Of a stretch of DNA of 64,000 nt, positions 45,717 to 54,869 are shown one piece after another. Origin of the DNA: an uncultured Bacteroidia bacterium (lineage in GTDB: Bacteria > Bacteroidota > Bacteroidia > Bacteroidales > Prolixibacteraceae). The position numbers were made by a program, and so were the translations under genes. Position 1 is the stretch's first letter. Every line of letters begins with the position of its first letter. The stretch is taken from positions 17,594-81,593 of the forward strand of contig CAIYPA010000193.1 in assembly GCA_903927965.1 (NCBI GenBank), read 5' to 3'. The notes beneath the pieces were generated by a model, which was given only the letters and a program-made list of their open reading frames with translations, had not been told where the DNA came from and did no database searches.

Positions 45717-46592
45717 CTAATTCATTGACCCAAGAGCAAGCAAACCATAGAAGGTATATTCCACATCGGTGATAAAATCGGTTGAAGTGGCCCTGAAACC
45801 TCCATTGTCGTAAAGATCATCAACAAATGAAAGGCAATCAGGTTTGATCAAACGAATATCCGCATCCAGGAAATGGAGTGCGAACAAGGCAACTCCAGTC
45901 GAAAGCAAATCCTCTTCGGGAGCCCTTAAAACAGCTGCAAACCCACCATTTCCACGATAAAATGTTAGAAGAGCTTCAACAGGTTCGGATTGTGGGTTGC
46001 CTGCCATTCCCATCATTACCGCTGTGGTGGCAACTACCGGACATGGATGCCCCTTCAAATTGAGCAATCGTTTGTACCGTTTTACCACACGTTGGATCGA
46101 AAGGTAGTCTTCAAGATAAAAGAGGGCCAATATGCCCAGAAAACCGCTGTATTCGGGTTGTTTAAGATCGGGTCGCAGCAAGTCTTCGAGTATTTCGTTC
46201 CGGAGTTTTTCCGTGATAACGTCTAGTCCGATCAATTTTGCATAGAGGATCGCGCCACAGTACCGATAAACGCCGGTCAGGTTACCCGAAGGAACGGTTG
46301 CTTCAACATACTTTTTAAGTGGTTCTTTAAAGCCCGGAACTTCCAGTGAATTGGAAATAAAATATCCGAAAAGGGAGTAATACAAATCGCACTTTCCGGC
46401 ACGGTCGGCAAATCCACCTTCGACAGTTTGCTGGCTAAGCACAAATGACCTCATTTCCAGTATCATACCCTCATCCAGCATTGCTATCGACTGTGCAAGG
46501 ACGGGTTCGAGAAGTTTGGGGCGTATTTTTTTAAGCTGCGATTTGGCAGCAAGTTTAAATATACTCTTTGAAAACTTTTCCCAAAATTTCAT
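45717..46592 (-). CDS. Prenyltransferase/squalene-oxidase-repeat alpha/alpha toroid protein
   Basis: A 291-aa protein with helical repeats and degenerate QxxxGGF-like turns (SQQTVEGGFADRAG, YRGNGGFAAVL, YDNGGFRATS, YSGFLGILALFYL), resembling protein prenyltransferase beta subunits and terpene-cyclase beta domains. It lacks a DXDD motif and the zinc triad is not recognisable, so catalysis cannot be claimed. It overlaps the polyprenyl synthase gene by 38 bases and precedes the cyclase, implying that the three products act together, perhaps as a complex. Confidence 0.8.
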   Translation of the reverse strand: MKFWEKFSKSIFKLAAKSQLKKIRPKLLEPVLAQSIAMLDEGMILEMRSFVLSQQTVEGGFADRAGKCDLYYSLFGYFISNSLEVPGFKEPLKKYVEATVPSGNLTGVYRYCGAILYAKLIGLDVITEKLRNEILEDLLRPDLKQPEYSGFLGILALFYLEDYLSIQRVVKRYKRLLNLKGHPCPVVATTAVMMGMAGNPQSEPVEALLTFYRGNGGFAAVLRAPEEDLLSTGVALFALHFLDADIRLIKPDCLSFVDDLYDNGGFRATSTDFITDVEYTFYGLLALGSMN

Positions 46593-48150
46593 GCAATGCC
46601 AGTTTTAAACCCAGGTTAGGAAGCGATCCGAGACATTTAATTGCCTCATTTATCGTATTGACCAACAATTCTTTGGTAATCTGAACGATCTGATGTTCCT
46701 CGATCATCCCGTAAATCGTTTCAAAAAAATCGGTTCTGAAAGCACCCATTAAAACTTCTTTTTCGAGAGGATCAAGGTGCTTTTCCAAAACAGAAAGCAA
46801 GATGGAGAACTTCCTTACAGCAATATCGCCCTTATCGCCCAAATAATCGGCGAGGTCATCCTTGATTTGATAACCTATCCCAATGTAATGGCTGAACAGG
46901 CTTAAAACCTCCAGAATTTCGGGTGAAGCCCCACCAACTGCAGCTCCGAGCAAAAAGGAAACCCTGAAAGCCGCCGAAGTCTTGTTGTCGAACAATTCCA
47001 ACATTTCATACAGCGAAAGGATTTTTTTGGAGCGGATCGAAATCAGTTCAGCCCCCTGCCCGATTGTGAGGCTACGGTGGCCTCGGGATACAATTTTGAC
47101 CCCTTCGCAAATCAGCTCATGCGACAAGGTACTTTCCGAAATCAAACGATACCCTTCGCCTATCAGGTAATCGCCAACATTAATGGCAACCGGTGCACCG
47201 TAACGTGTGTGAATGGCCTCCTTACCATAACGGAAACCGTCATTGTCTTCGATGTCATCGTGGATCAAAGAAGCTTTATGGAAACACTCAACCGATAAGG
47301 CAAGCATATTGATCACCACGGGATCAGGCTCATTTACAAACGCTTCGTAAGCCAGCACAGCAAGGAAAGGGCGTAACCTTTGTCCGCCCGAAAGGAGCGA
47401 TTCAAAGGCAATCAGCTCCGTTTTATTTTTGGGAGTCCCCAAAATACGTGTTAATTGTTCCTCGCCAAAGATTGAAGAAGATTTGTTCCTCAGGTAATTC
47501 AGGTTGAGTAACCTGATCGAAGGATCATCACGGAAGTTGTAAACCTCCTGTTTGATCCATTCCGCATCGGGCCGGGTGCTTACACATCCACAAGTAACCA
47601 GCGGAATACCGATTCCGGGAATGGCATATTTGCTGACCGAATCGAACATTTTTTGCAGCACCTCCATGCAACCGACCCCAATCACAGCATCAACCTTCCC
47701 ACTTTCGATTAGTCGGGTCGTAATGGTTGTCCCTTCCGTTACAAGAGCAACGTACCCCAGGTTCTCGGCTTCGCGTAAAAAACCAGAAATACTGCAATTG
47801 CCACATTCACTGCACAATAGTCCAAGTTCATCCTGTTGTGCCTGACATAAGGATACATTCCGAAGGCATTGCGGCAACAAAAAGATACGACGGTTGTAAG
47901 GTATCGCACCAACAACAGGACGCCAGATTGCATTTCCGCAGCATACCATGACAAAGGCGGTAAAACGCTCTTCCCACTCTTCAGCCTTGATAAGGGCATT
48001 TGCATAAACCCGCAATCCATCATAACTTACAGGGGGCATGACCGGATTCTCAAGGAAATACGACTCTACCCTTGCCCTGATCAACCTCCTCCTGGCGGTT
48101 TCTGCAGGAACATCAAGCACAAATAACGATTGAAATATCTTTGACTTCAT
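46555..48150 (-). CDS. DUF116 domain fused to polyprenyl diphosphate synthase
   Basis: Residues about 60-215 match DUF116: LLPQCLRNVSLC, LLCSECGNCSISGFLREAENLGY and VDAVIGVGCMEVLQKM, with a set of cysteines suited to metal or Fe-S binding. Residues about 235-520 are an all-trans polyprenyl synthase: GGQRLRPFLAVLAYEAF (usual Lys of GGKRLRP replaced by Gln), first Asp-rich motif LIHDDIEDNDGFR and second GYQIKDDLADYLGD. Both Asp motifs are intact, so chain elongation of isoprenyl diphosphates is likely. I know DUF116 and polyprenyl synthases as separate proteins; the fusion is unusual. Confidence 0.88.
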   Translation of the reverse strand: MKSKIFQSLFVLDVPAETARRRLIRARVESYFLENPVMPPVSYDGLRVYANALIKAEEWEERFTAFVMVCCGNAIWRPVVGAIPYNRRIFLLPQCLRNVSLCQAQQDELGLLCSECGNCSISGFLREAENLGYVALVTEGTTITTRLIESGKVDAVIGVGCMEVLQKMFDSVSKYAIPGIGIPLVTCGCVSTRPDAEWIKQEVYNFRDDPSIRLLNLNYLRNKSSSIFGEEQLTRILGTPKNKTELIAFESLLSGGQRLRPFLAVLAYEAFVNEPDPVVINMLALSVECFHKASLIHDDIEDNDGFRYGKEAIHTRYGAPVAINVGDYLIGEGYRLISESTLSHELICEGVKIVSRGHRSLTIGQGAELISIRSKKILSLYEMLELFDNKTSAAFRVSFLLGAAVGGASPEILEVLSLFSHYIGIGYQIKDDLADYLGDKGDIAVRKFSILLSVLEKHLDPLEKEVLMGAFRTDFFETIYGMIEEHQIVQITKELLVNTINEAIKCLGSLPNLGLKLALHEILGKVFKEYI

Positions 48151-48185
48151 GTGTTTAAAATCTCAAAAGTGAAAAAAATGTTGAA

Positions 48186-48257
48186 TTCTCCGGTTTCCGT
48201 TCTCCCGTCTCCAAGCCAATTGCCCTATGCTCCATGCCCCAAGCTCCATGCCCCAAG
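48186..48257. repeat. Short tandem repeat (GCTCCATGCCCCAA)
   Basis: GCTCCATGCCCCAA occurs twice head to tail (48229 and 48243) after a CTCCGGTTTCCGTTCTCCCGTCTCC run that resembles the inverse of the tandem repeat at 22730. It lies in the 197-base gap between the radical SAM and DUF116 genes. Confidence 0.6.
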
Positions 48258-48347
48258 CCTTCTCCTAAACCCCAGCCCTAATGGGGGTGATCGTGCATAT
48301 AATTTTTAATAATTCAAATCGTACATACAAATTTCTAGTTACACCTA

Positions 48348-49526
48348 TCACCCATATGCGCCCAGGCCAAAAAAAGCTTTTTTCTTGCCCATCCGGTACA
48401 TCCAGTTTTTCTCAGGAATCACAGGACAACTTCCATGACTAGTAACAACAGTTCCATCGGTTAATTGTTGCGACAGATCTCCCCGGTTCGATGTGTTGAT
48501 GGCACTGTGATCTGCAGCAAATTTCGCAAGCCAGGCAGGGTCTTCCATCAGGATACAACCCTTTGTCTTGCGATTGATTTCCGATTTAAAATCTTTCAGA
48601 AAGACAGATTGCTCGTAAACTGATTTCAGATCACCATTTTGGATGTTATCGCACGAAAACTGGATAACTGGGCATGGCTCAATATTTCCTGATGGATTGA
48701 TGTGGTGGCTCAATCCTTCAGCTGCGGGGCAGAAAGGTATCCCATCGGCGTCCCAGTAAGAGTCGATCATGACAATCGGGTATTTGGTGCGGCCATCGAC
48801 AAGGAAATTCCGCAATCTCAAAATTTCATTGGGAGAGAGTGCCAACTCATAATGAGGGTTTTCGCCCGATGGCCGGTAGATGTAATACCAAACATAAACG
48901 ACCCCACGATCGTGAAGTTTTTGAATGAATTCATCAGATAAAGCCATTTCAATATTTGACTTACAAACACTTATGGCAACACCTGTGATTAGCTTGTTTT
49001 TTGTGGCAGTTTCGATTGCCTTCACTGTACGCTCATAAACCCTGTTGCTCCCCCGGCGGATATCGGCAACAAATTCATCGCCTTCGAGGCTGATCAGGGG
49101 AGTTACGTTGCCCACTTCGCGCAACTCGGCTGCTACACGGTCGGTCAATAAGGTGCCGTTAGTAAACAATTGAAAATAGCAATCGGGATGTGCCCTGAAT
49201 ATTGTCAATAAATCTTTATACATCAAAGGTTCACCGCCCAAAATTCCAAAGAAATAGCTGCCATATTTCTTACTTTCAACAATTATTTTATTAATAGATT
49301 GTATGTCAATACTTTCACTTTTTTCTCCTTTTGTGACCCAACAACCCTGACAGGTCAGGTTACAGTCGTCAGTAACGGAAATAAATTGAAAACAGGGGAA
49401 AACCTCCCCTTTCTTCTTTCGTTTTTCGAATTTACTGAAGCCGCTCATCCCTTTCCATCCAAGGTTAAAGGCAAACTTCCACAAACACTTCCTGTCAGAC
49501 CTTAAAAAATTTCTTAATAATGACAT
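48348..49526 (-). CDS. Radical SAM protein with SPASM-like C-terminus
   Basis: A 392-aa radical SAM enzyme: [4Fe-4S]/SAM motif TDDCNLTCQGCW at about residue 55, GGEPL (SAM contact), and a C-terminal Cys group around FCPAAEGLSHHINPSGNIEPC that looks like a SPASM auxiliary cluster site. The N-terminal 35 residues are basic. It lies between a ferredoxin-like gene and the DUF116-polyprenyl synthase in a same-strand cluster, so a radical modification of an isoprenoid or of a partner protein is plausible. It is not an obvious HpnH. Substrate unknown. Confidence 0.9.
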   Translation of the reverse strand: MSLLRNFLRSDRKCLWKFAFNLGWKGMSGFSKFEKRKKKGEVFPCFQFISVTDDCNLTCQGCWVTKGEKSESIDIQSINKIIVESKKYGSYFFGILGGEPLMYKDLLTIFRAHPDCYFQLFTNGTLLTDRVAAELREVGNVTPLISLEGDEFVADIRRGSNRVYERTVKAIETATKNKLITGVAISVCKSNIEMALSDEFIQKLHDRGVVYVWYYIYRPSGENPHYELALSPNEILRLRNFLVDGRTKYPIVMIDSYWDADGIPFCPAAEGLSHHINPSGNIEPCPVIQFSCDNIQNGDLKSVYEQSVFLKDFKSEINRKTKGCILMEDPAWLAKFAADHSAINTSNRGDLSQQLTDGTVVTSHGSCPVIPEKNWMYRMGKKKAFFGLGAYG

Positions 49527-49578
49527 TAGATAAATATTTTTCTAAAATAACTTAGACTGCGTTTGTACTAAAAAGTTA

Positions 49579-49630
49579 ATTCATTCCTTCATTCCTTAAT
49601 TCCTTCATTCTTTCATTCTTTCATTCTTTG
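49579..49630. repeat. TTCATTCC/T octamer repeat running into a gene end
   Basis: TTCATTCCTTCATTCCTTAATTCCTTCATTCTTTCATTC is a run of 7-8 near-identical octamers. It covers the last codons and the stop of the ferredoxin-like gene, so its C-terminus (KNERMKE) is formed by the repeat. Confidence 0.7.
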
Positions 49631-50384
49631 CGATATCCCTTTCTTCCATTGCTTTGCGCATGGCTTCGGAACGGATGATCGACTGCCTCTTCGCTTTCCT
49701 CAATTCGAGGGCCTTGTAGATGTTGCTTCCCAAAATGGTGTCCACATCGTGTTTCTGGCGTTGCTGCTCCGCGATTTCGTCAATTGTATCTGCACCCGAA
49801 ATAGCACCGCCCTGATCATATTTGGGAAAAACAATGGCTGTTTGGGGACAAATCCTTCCGCAGGCAGGACAATTGTTCTTGCATCCTTGTGGATTGGTAA
49901 CAATCACCCTTTTATCGGTTTTCTGATAAACACCAAAAAGACAAAAATCTGCACATTGACCACAGGCCGTACAACGCGAATAGTCGATAACAGGAAACCA
50001 GGATGGCCATTCGGTATCGCATTGAAGTTCAGTAAATTCCCCTTTTGGAGAATAACCATCCAAAAAAGCATTTATCGTTTCAAAAATTGCGGGATTTTCC
50101 AGTTCCCTAAAATTCAAATGTTTAAATCTTTCAGTTGAGTAATTTACACCACAATTCTCAAGCAAAAGACGTACGGCCCTCGGATAGCAGGCGATAATCA
50201 TAAATTCACCGTCTGGACCAAAAATCTCAAATATCTCTTTTTTTCGGGTTACCGAGCAACCACACAGATCGGAGATCTGCACGAAGGGAATACCCATTTG
50301 TTTTAGGTACTGCGCAATTTCGTCCAGTCTTTCGGGACTGATCAACTTTGCACCACAATTACAAAATATTACTTTTTTCCCCAT
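49605..50384 (-). CDS. Ferredoxin-like iron-sulfur protein heading the isoprenoid cluster
   Basis: A 259-aa protein. Residues 1-110 form an alpha/beta domain with CNCGAKLISPERLDEIAQYL and DLCGCSVTR, similar to the Cys-containing N-terminal parts of HdrA-type proteins. Residues about 135-195 hold two [4Fe-4S] motifs: CTACGQCADFCLFGVY and GCKNNCPACGRICPQTAI. It is cytoplasmic and likely supplies electrons, possibly to the radical SAM enzyme encoded 78 bases downstream. The C-terminal end consists of a tandem octamer repeat. Confidence 0.87.
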   Translation of the reverse strand: MGKKVIFCNCGAKLISPERLDEIAQYLKQMGIPFVQISDLCGCSVTRKKEIFEIFGPDGEFMIIACYPRAVRLLLENCGVNYSTERFKHLNFRELENPAIFETINAFLDGYSPKGEFTELQCDTEWPSWFPVIDYSRCTACGQCADFCLFGVYQKTDKRVIVTNPQGCKNNCPACGRICPQTAIVFPKYDQGGAISGADTIDEIAEQQRQKHDVDTILGSNIYKALELRKAKRQSIIRSEAMRKAMEERDIAKNERMKE

Positions 50385-50553
50385 TGTTAAACTCCCTGAA
50401 TAAATACCTGTTCATACGAAGCAAAGATATGTTTTCGGAAGATAAAAACAAGGAGTAGGAAAAAACATGAAACGGAGAAGTGGGCTTGGGCTTCGCTCAG
50501 CCACCGAAGAGCAGAGAAACGGTGTTCGGAAGTTTTGCCATAATTGACCATCT

Positions 50554-50643
50554 AAACGGTGACTGAGCGGAGTCGAAGTCACCCGTTTGGGGAACACGGT
50601 CATTTAAACGGTGACTGAGCGGAGTCGAAGTCAACCGTTTGGG
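50554..50643. repeat. Two copies of an inverted-repeat unit AAACGGTGACTGAGCGGAGTCGAAGTC
   Basis: The 37-base unit aaacggtgactgagcgg ... gtcaaccgttt occurs at 50554 and 50606, each bounded by AAACGG/CCGTTT. A shorter related piece with opposite polarity (gggcttcgctcagccaccgaag) is near 50490. CTGAGCGGAGTCGAAG is a word seen repeatedly in Bacteroidota intergenic DNA. The 294-base gap has no gene. Confidence 0.7.
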
Positions 50644-50678
50644 AAATGGTTTTTATCGTAAAAGATTTGATAAAATTA

Positions 50679-52019
50679 CTATTTCCCTGAATAACTGATA
50701 AATGCAATTTTCTTGCTGTTGGGCGACCAGGGATTGGCACTTAACGTCCCATCACCGCCATAGAGATAGGCAACGACCTTTGTGGTTCCCGGAGAATTCA
50801 GTTTCAATACACGCAACATCACATCTTTGTTGGTGGGATGCGCGTCCGGGTCAATGTCGGGAGGAAACGATACAAACACCATTAAATTTCCATCGGGTGA
50901 AATATGTGGGAACCAATTGTGATATTCATCGAAAGTAAGTTGCTCCTTGACTGATCCATCCGGTTTCATACGCCAGATCTGCATCGTACCAGTCACATTT
51001 GTATTGTAATAGATAAATTTCCCATCTGGTGAATTTACTGTTCCATCTACGATTGCCGTCTTTGTTAAGGTTATTACAGGTTGGATCATCTTCTTTTCAA
51101 GAACTTTTGAAGGATTGGTCATTTTTTCAAGATCACCGGCATCGATCTTTTCTGGGCTTCCCCCAGTTACAGGTACAACATAATTTGCCGTACCTTCGCT
51201 AAAAAGCAATTTGTTCCCGTCATGCATCCAACTGGCAGCTTCAACTTTTGCCTTGCTTTCATAAACCACTTTTCGGTTTAAATTCTCTATATCAAGTACT
51301 TCAACCCTGCATCCCAAAACATCGCTGTTTACGGTTTTTACAGCATAAGGATTTGAACTATAATTGTTTAGAACTGGTTGTCGATCAATACGGACATTCC
51401 AAACCCTGGCCCTTGCAATTGCATCCGAATCGTGCGAACAGATATAAATACCTGCAAGCACCTCCTTTTTCATTTTTATATGCTCCGTAGCTACAAGTTG
51501 CAGAGGTTCGCCCGGATTTGCAATCTTCATGGTCAGGACATTGCCGATCCGCTGCAACTGCATGGTTTGCTTTCCTTTTCCCTTTTTTGCAAAGAACCTT
51601 TCCTCCTCAGGGTCGCGCATGAACATCCCCTTGAAAGGCCTCCATTGGAGCAGACAAAGTCCATCGAAGTGCTTGACCGCATTCCAACTTGCTGCCCCTT
51701 CGTCTGCCGATTCCCTGACCATCCACCCAATTTTGCAATGGGCATTTGCTTTGACGATATCTTCCGTAAAATCGAAGTCGGCTGTTACGATAAAATCACT
51801 GCTGATCTTATTGTACAGATAATGAAACTCATCCCTGTTGAACCAGATATTGGAACCCGAACCGGTAATCGTATAAACCTGGGTCTTCTCGTCAAAACTG
51901 GCAGCACCCATATTTTTTGGGTTGCCAATGTCCTGGTTGAACTGAAAAATACCAACGGGATTCTGGGCAGACAAGTTGATGATGATTATTGAAGTCAAAA
52001 AAAATAGGAAATACTTCAT
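50679..52019 (-). CDS. Exported TolB-like/PD40 beta-propeller protein
   Basis: A signal peptide (MKYFLFFLTSIIIINLSAQ) precedes a jelly-roll N-terminal domain of about 190 residues (WMVRESADEGAASWNAVKHFDG, YICSHDSDAIARARVWNV), like DUF1349-type lectin domains, and a C-terminal WD40-like PD40 propeller (SPDGKFIYYNTNVTGTMQIW, ISPDGNLMVFVSFPPD, WSPNSKKIAFISYS). Probably periplasmic or surface-located. Role is unknown; carbohydrate binding by the N-terminal domain and a link to the divergent rhamnosidase gene are possible. Confidence 0.85.
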   Translation of the reverse strand: MKYFLFFLTSIIIINLSAQNPVGIFQFNQDIGNPKNMGAASFDEKTQVYTITGSGSNIWFNRDEFHYLYNKISSDFIVTADFDFTEDIVKANAHCKIGWMVRESADEGAASWNAVKHFDGLCLLQWRPFKGMFMRDPEEERFFAKKGKGKQTMQLQRIGNVLTMKIANPGEPLQLVATEHIKMKKEVLAGIYICSHDSDAIARARVWNVRIDRQPVLNNYSSNPYAVKTVNSDVLGCRVEVLDIENLNRKVVYESKAKVEAASWMHDGNKLLFSEGTANYVVPVTGGSPEKIDAGDLEKMTNPSKVLEKKMIQPVITLTKTAIVDGTVNSPDGKFIYYNTNVTGTMQIWRMKPDGSVKEQLTFDEYHNWFPHISPDGNLMVFVSFPPDIDPDAHPTNKDVMLRVLKLNSPGTTKVVAYLYGGDGTLSANPWSPNSKKIAFISYSGK

Positions 52020-52123
52020 GTTTACTTTGCTTTTAAATTATTGGACCCGATTACAATTGGCCTGTAAATTTAAGGGAATTATCAAATATTAAATTTTAAA
52101 TTTGGCTTTTAAAATAAAACTAA

Positions 52124-54850
52124 ATGATCACTATAATTAGAGTTATACAATTATTTATATTCCTGATACTTATATTTCAAAACAGCATGGTTTCCGCTAA
52201 AACAGCTGTCACCGGGTTACGTTGTGAATATCTGACCAATCCTTTGGGAATTAATGCTCCAAATCCGCGACTTTCCTGGCAAATTGAGAGCGACGGATCC
52301 AATGTCAGGCAATCGGCATATGAAATTCGTGTTGAGAGTTCAACAGTATCATCGCCCAATCGTAAAAAACTGATCTGGAATTCAGGCAAAGTAAACAGCG
52401 AACAGTCGGTAAATACTGAATACAACGGGCCTGCGCTCAATTCGACAACCCGATATGATTGGCAGGTAATGGTATGGGATAATCAGGGAAGAGCAACTGA
52501 GTGGAGTGCCCGTGCATGGTGGGAAACTGCCTTACTTGATACCGCCCTGTGGAAGGCAGAATGGATTGTTGCACCAGGTAAAACCAGCGAAGACCACCAG
52601 CCTGTCTATTTCAGAAAAGAGTTCGCATGTTCAAAGAAAATTGCATCTGCCCGTCTATATATCACTTCTTTAGGTCTTTACCAGGTTTTTCTGAACGGTA
52701 GAAAAGTTGGGAACGATCTTTTCACTCCAGGTTGGACAAGTTACAACAAACGACTGCAATACCAGATCTACGATATCACAAACCTGCTTAAATCTGAAAA
52801 TGCGATCTGTGCAATTGTTGGCGATGGATGGTACAGGGGCAACATTGGGGGTAAGGTACAAAGGAATTACTACGGCGACAAGTCAGCACTTTTGGCTCAA
52901 ATTGAAATTTCGTTTATTGATGGTACAAGGCAATTTGTCAATACGGATGGCTCATGGTTTTCAGGCAATGGTCCAATTATCATATCCGACATTTACAATG
53001 GGGAGACCTATGATGCGACTGTGGATATTTCGGGATGGGACATACCTGGGTTTGGAAAAGGATCGTTTGTACCTGTTGAAACATACGATCATCCGAAAAA
53101 TAACCTTGTAAGTTCCAACTCTTATCCGGTCAGGGCAATTACACAACTTAAACCACTCAAAATCAGCATTACGCCTAAAGGTGAGACTATTTTCGATATG
53201 GGCCAGAATATGGTCGGATGGGTCCGATTCACTGCGAAGGAACAAAAAGGTAGCCACATCAGGTTGCAATTCGCTGAAGTCCTCGACAAAGAAGGCAATT
53301 TTTATATCGATAATCTCCGAAAAGCAAAAGCAACTGATGACTTTATCCTTAAAGGTGGTGATAAGGAAGAAACTTTTGAACCCCATTTCACTTTTCATGG
53401 ATTCAGGTATGTAAAAGTGGAGAATTATCCCGGCAAACCCGACTTGAATTGCCTGACAGGGATCGTGATTCATTCCAACATGCCTCAGACGGCTTCATTC
53501 ATTTGTTCTGATTCATTGGTCAACCGTCTTCAGAGCAACATCCAATGGGGACAACGTGGCAATTTCCTCGATATCCCAACCGATTGTCCGCAACGTGACG
53601 AGCGATTGGGGTGGACCGGCGATGCCCAGGTATTTGCCCCCACGGCTTCATTTAATTTTGATGTTGCACCTTTTTTTTCAAAGTGGATGCTCGATCTTGC
53701 TGCAGATCAGTTGCCGGACGGGAAAGTGACAGATGTAGTTCCCGATGTACGGTCAGGACGCAGCAGTTCGACAGCATGGGCAGATGCCTCAATTATTGTT
53801 CCCTGGACGGTCTATCAGGTTTATGGCGATACCCGTATTCTTGAAAATCAATACAATAGTATGAAAGCATGGGTCGGGTACATGATGCAGCGTGCGGGTG
53901 ATGACTATCTCTGGACCGGTGATGCCCATTATGGCGACTGGTTGGCTTTTGCAACCACAAAATCGGACTATCCCGGGGCAACTACCGATAAAGACTTGAT
54001 CGCTACCGCGTATTATGCCTACTCGACCAGCCTTCTGGCAAAAATTGCGAAGGTACTGGGCAAAAATGAAGATGCCACCAAATACGACGACTTGACTCTT
54101 AAAATCAAGCAGGCTTTCTGTCACGAATATGTTACACCAGCCGGACGTTTGGTCTCAAATACCCAAACAGCTTATTCATTGGCTCTTACATTTAAACTGT
54201 TGCCAGACGAACTGGTTTCAAAAGCAGCATCCTTCCTTACTGAGGACGTGAAGAAAATGGGGCACCTTACAACAGGTTTCGTTGGAACGCCGTTGCTTTG
54301 CCAGGCACTTTCAGACAATGGCTATTCCGACCTTGCCTTTATGCTGCTGATGAGGAAGGAGTACCCATCGTGGCTCTATCCGGTAACCCAGGGTGCGACC
54401 ACAATTTGGGAAAGATGGGACGGGCAAAAACCTGACGGATCGTTTCAGGATGCGGGTATGAACAGCTTTAACCATTACGCCTATGGTGCGATTGGCGATT
54501 GGTTGTATAGCTATGTGGCGGGCATCGCAGGTGACCCTGATTTTCCTGGATACAAGCATTTCAACCTTCTGCCCCACCCAGGTGGTGGTTTGACATCGGC
54601 ATCCGCAACCCTGAAAACAGTCTATGGAACGATCTTATCTGAATGGAACATTGAAAACGGTAAAATGAACTATTCCTGCCAGGTCCCACCAAATACCTCT
54701 GCGACAATTCGTTTCGATCATGTGGAATTAAAGGACATTTTAGTCAATGACCTTCCAATATTGGGAAATAAATCTATTACAGTTTCTGAAAGTAGAGGAA
54801 AAGTGAATATTGAGGTTGGAAGCGGGAAGTATAAGTTTACAGTACTTTAA
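52124..54850 (+). CDS. GH78 alpha-L-rhamnosidase
   Basis: A secreted 908-aa glycoside hydrolase (hydrophobic N-terminus IQLFIFLILIFQNSMVSA). It has the Bac_rhamnosid_N domain (GLRCEYLTNPLGINAPNPRLSWQ), a jelly-roll (ASARLYITSLGLYQVFLNGRKVG), and the (alpha/alpha)6 barrel with the signature DIPTDCPQRDERLGWTGDAQVF carrying the catalytic acid, followed by TTIWERWDGQKPDGSFQDAG and a C-terminal beta sandwich. It releases rhamnose from plant or microbial glycans, such as pectin side chains or flavonoid glycosides. Divergent from the TolB-like gene. Confidence 0.95.
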   Translation: MITIIRVIQLFIFLILIFQNSMVSAKTAVTGLRCEYLTNPLGINAPNPRLSWQIESDGSNVRQSAYEIRVESSTVSSPNRKKLIWNSGKVNSEQSVNTEYNGPALNSTTRYDWQVMVWDNQGRATEWSARAWWETALLDTALWKAEWIVAPGKTSEDHQPVYFRKEFACSKKIASARLYITSLGLYQVFLNGRKVGNDLFTPGWTSYNKRLQYQIYDITNLLKSENAICAIVGDGWYRGNIGGKVQRNYYGDKSALLAQIEISFIDGTRQFVNTDGSWFSGNGPIIISDIYNGETYDATVDISGWDIPGFGKGSFVPVETYDHPKNNLVSSNSYPVRAITQLKPLKISITPKGETIFDMGQNMVGWVRFTAKEQKGSHIRLQFAEVLDKEGNFYIDNLRKAKATDDFILKGGDKEETFEPHFTFHGFRYVKVENYPGKPDLNCLTGIVIHSNMPQTASFICSDSLVNRLQSNIQWGQRGNFLDIPTDCPQRDERLGWTGDAQVFAPTASFNFDVAPFFSKWMLDLAADQLPDGKVTDVVPDVRSGRSSSTAWADASIIVPWTVYQVYGDTRILENQYNSMKAWVGYMMQRAGDDYLWTGDAHYGDWLAFATTKSDYPGATTDKDLIATAYYAYSTSLLAKIAKVLGKNEDATKYDDLTLKIKQAFCHEYVTPAGRLVSNTQTAYSLALTFKLLPDELVSKAASFLTEDVKKMGHLTTGFVGTPLLCQALSDNGYSDLAFMLLMRKEYPSWLYPVTQGATTIWERWDGQKPDGSFQDAGMNSFNHYAYGAIGDWLYSYVAGIAGDPDFPGYKHFNLLPHPGGGLTSASATLKTVYGTILSEWNIENGKMNYSCQVPPNTSATIRFDHVELKDILVNDLPILGNKSITVSESRGKVNIEVGSGKYKFTVL

Positions 54851-54869
54851 TTAGAATGATTTTCCTCCC

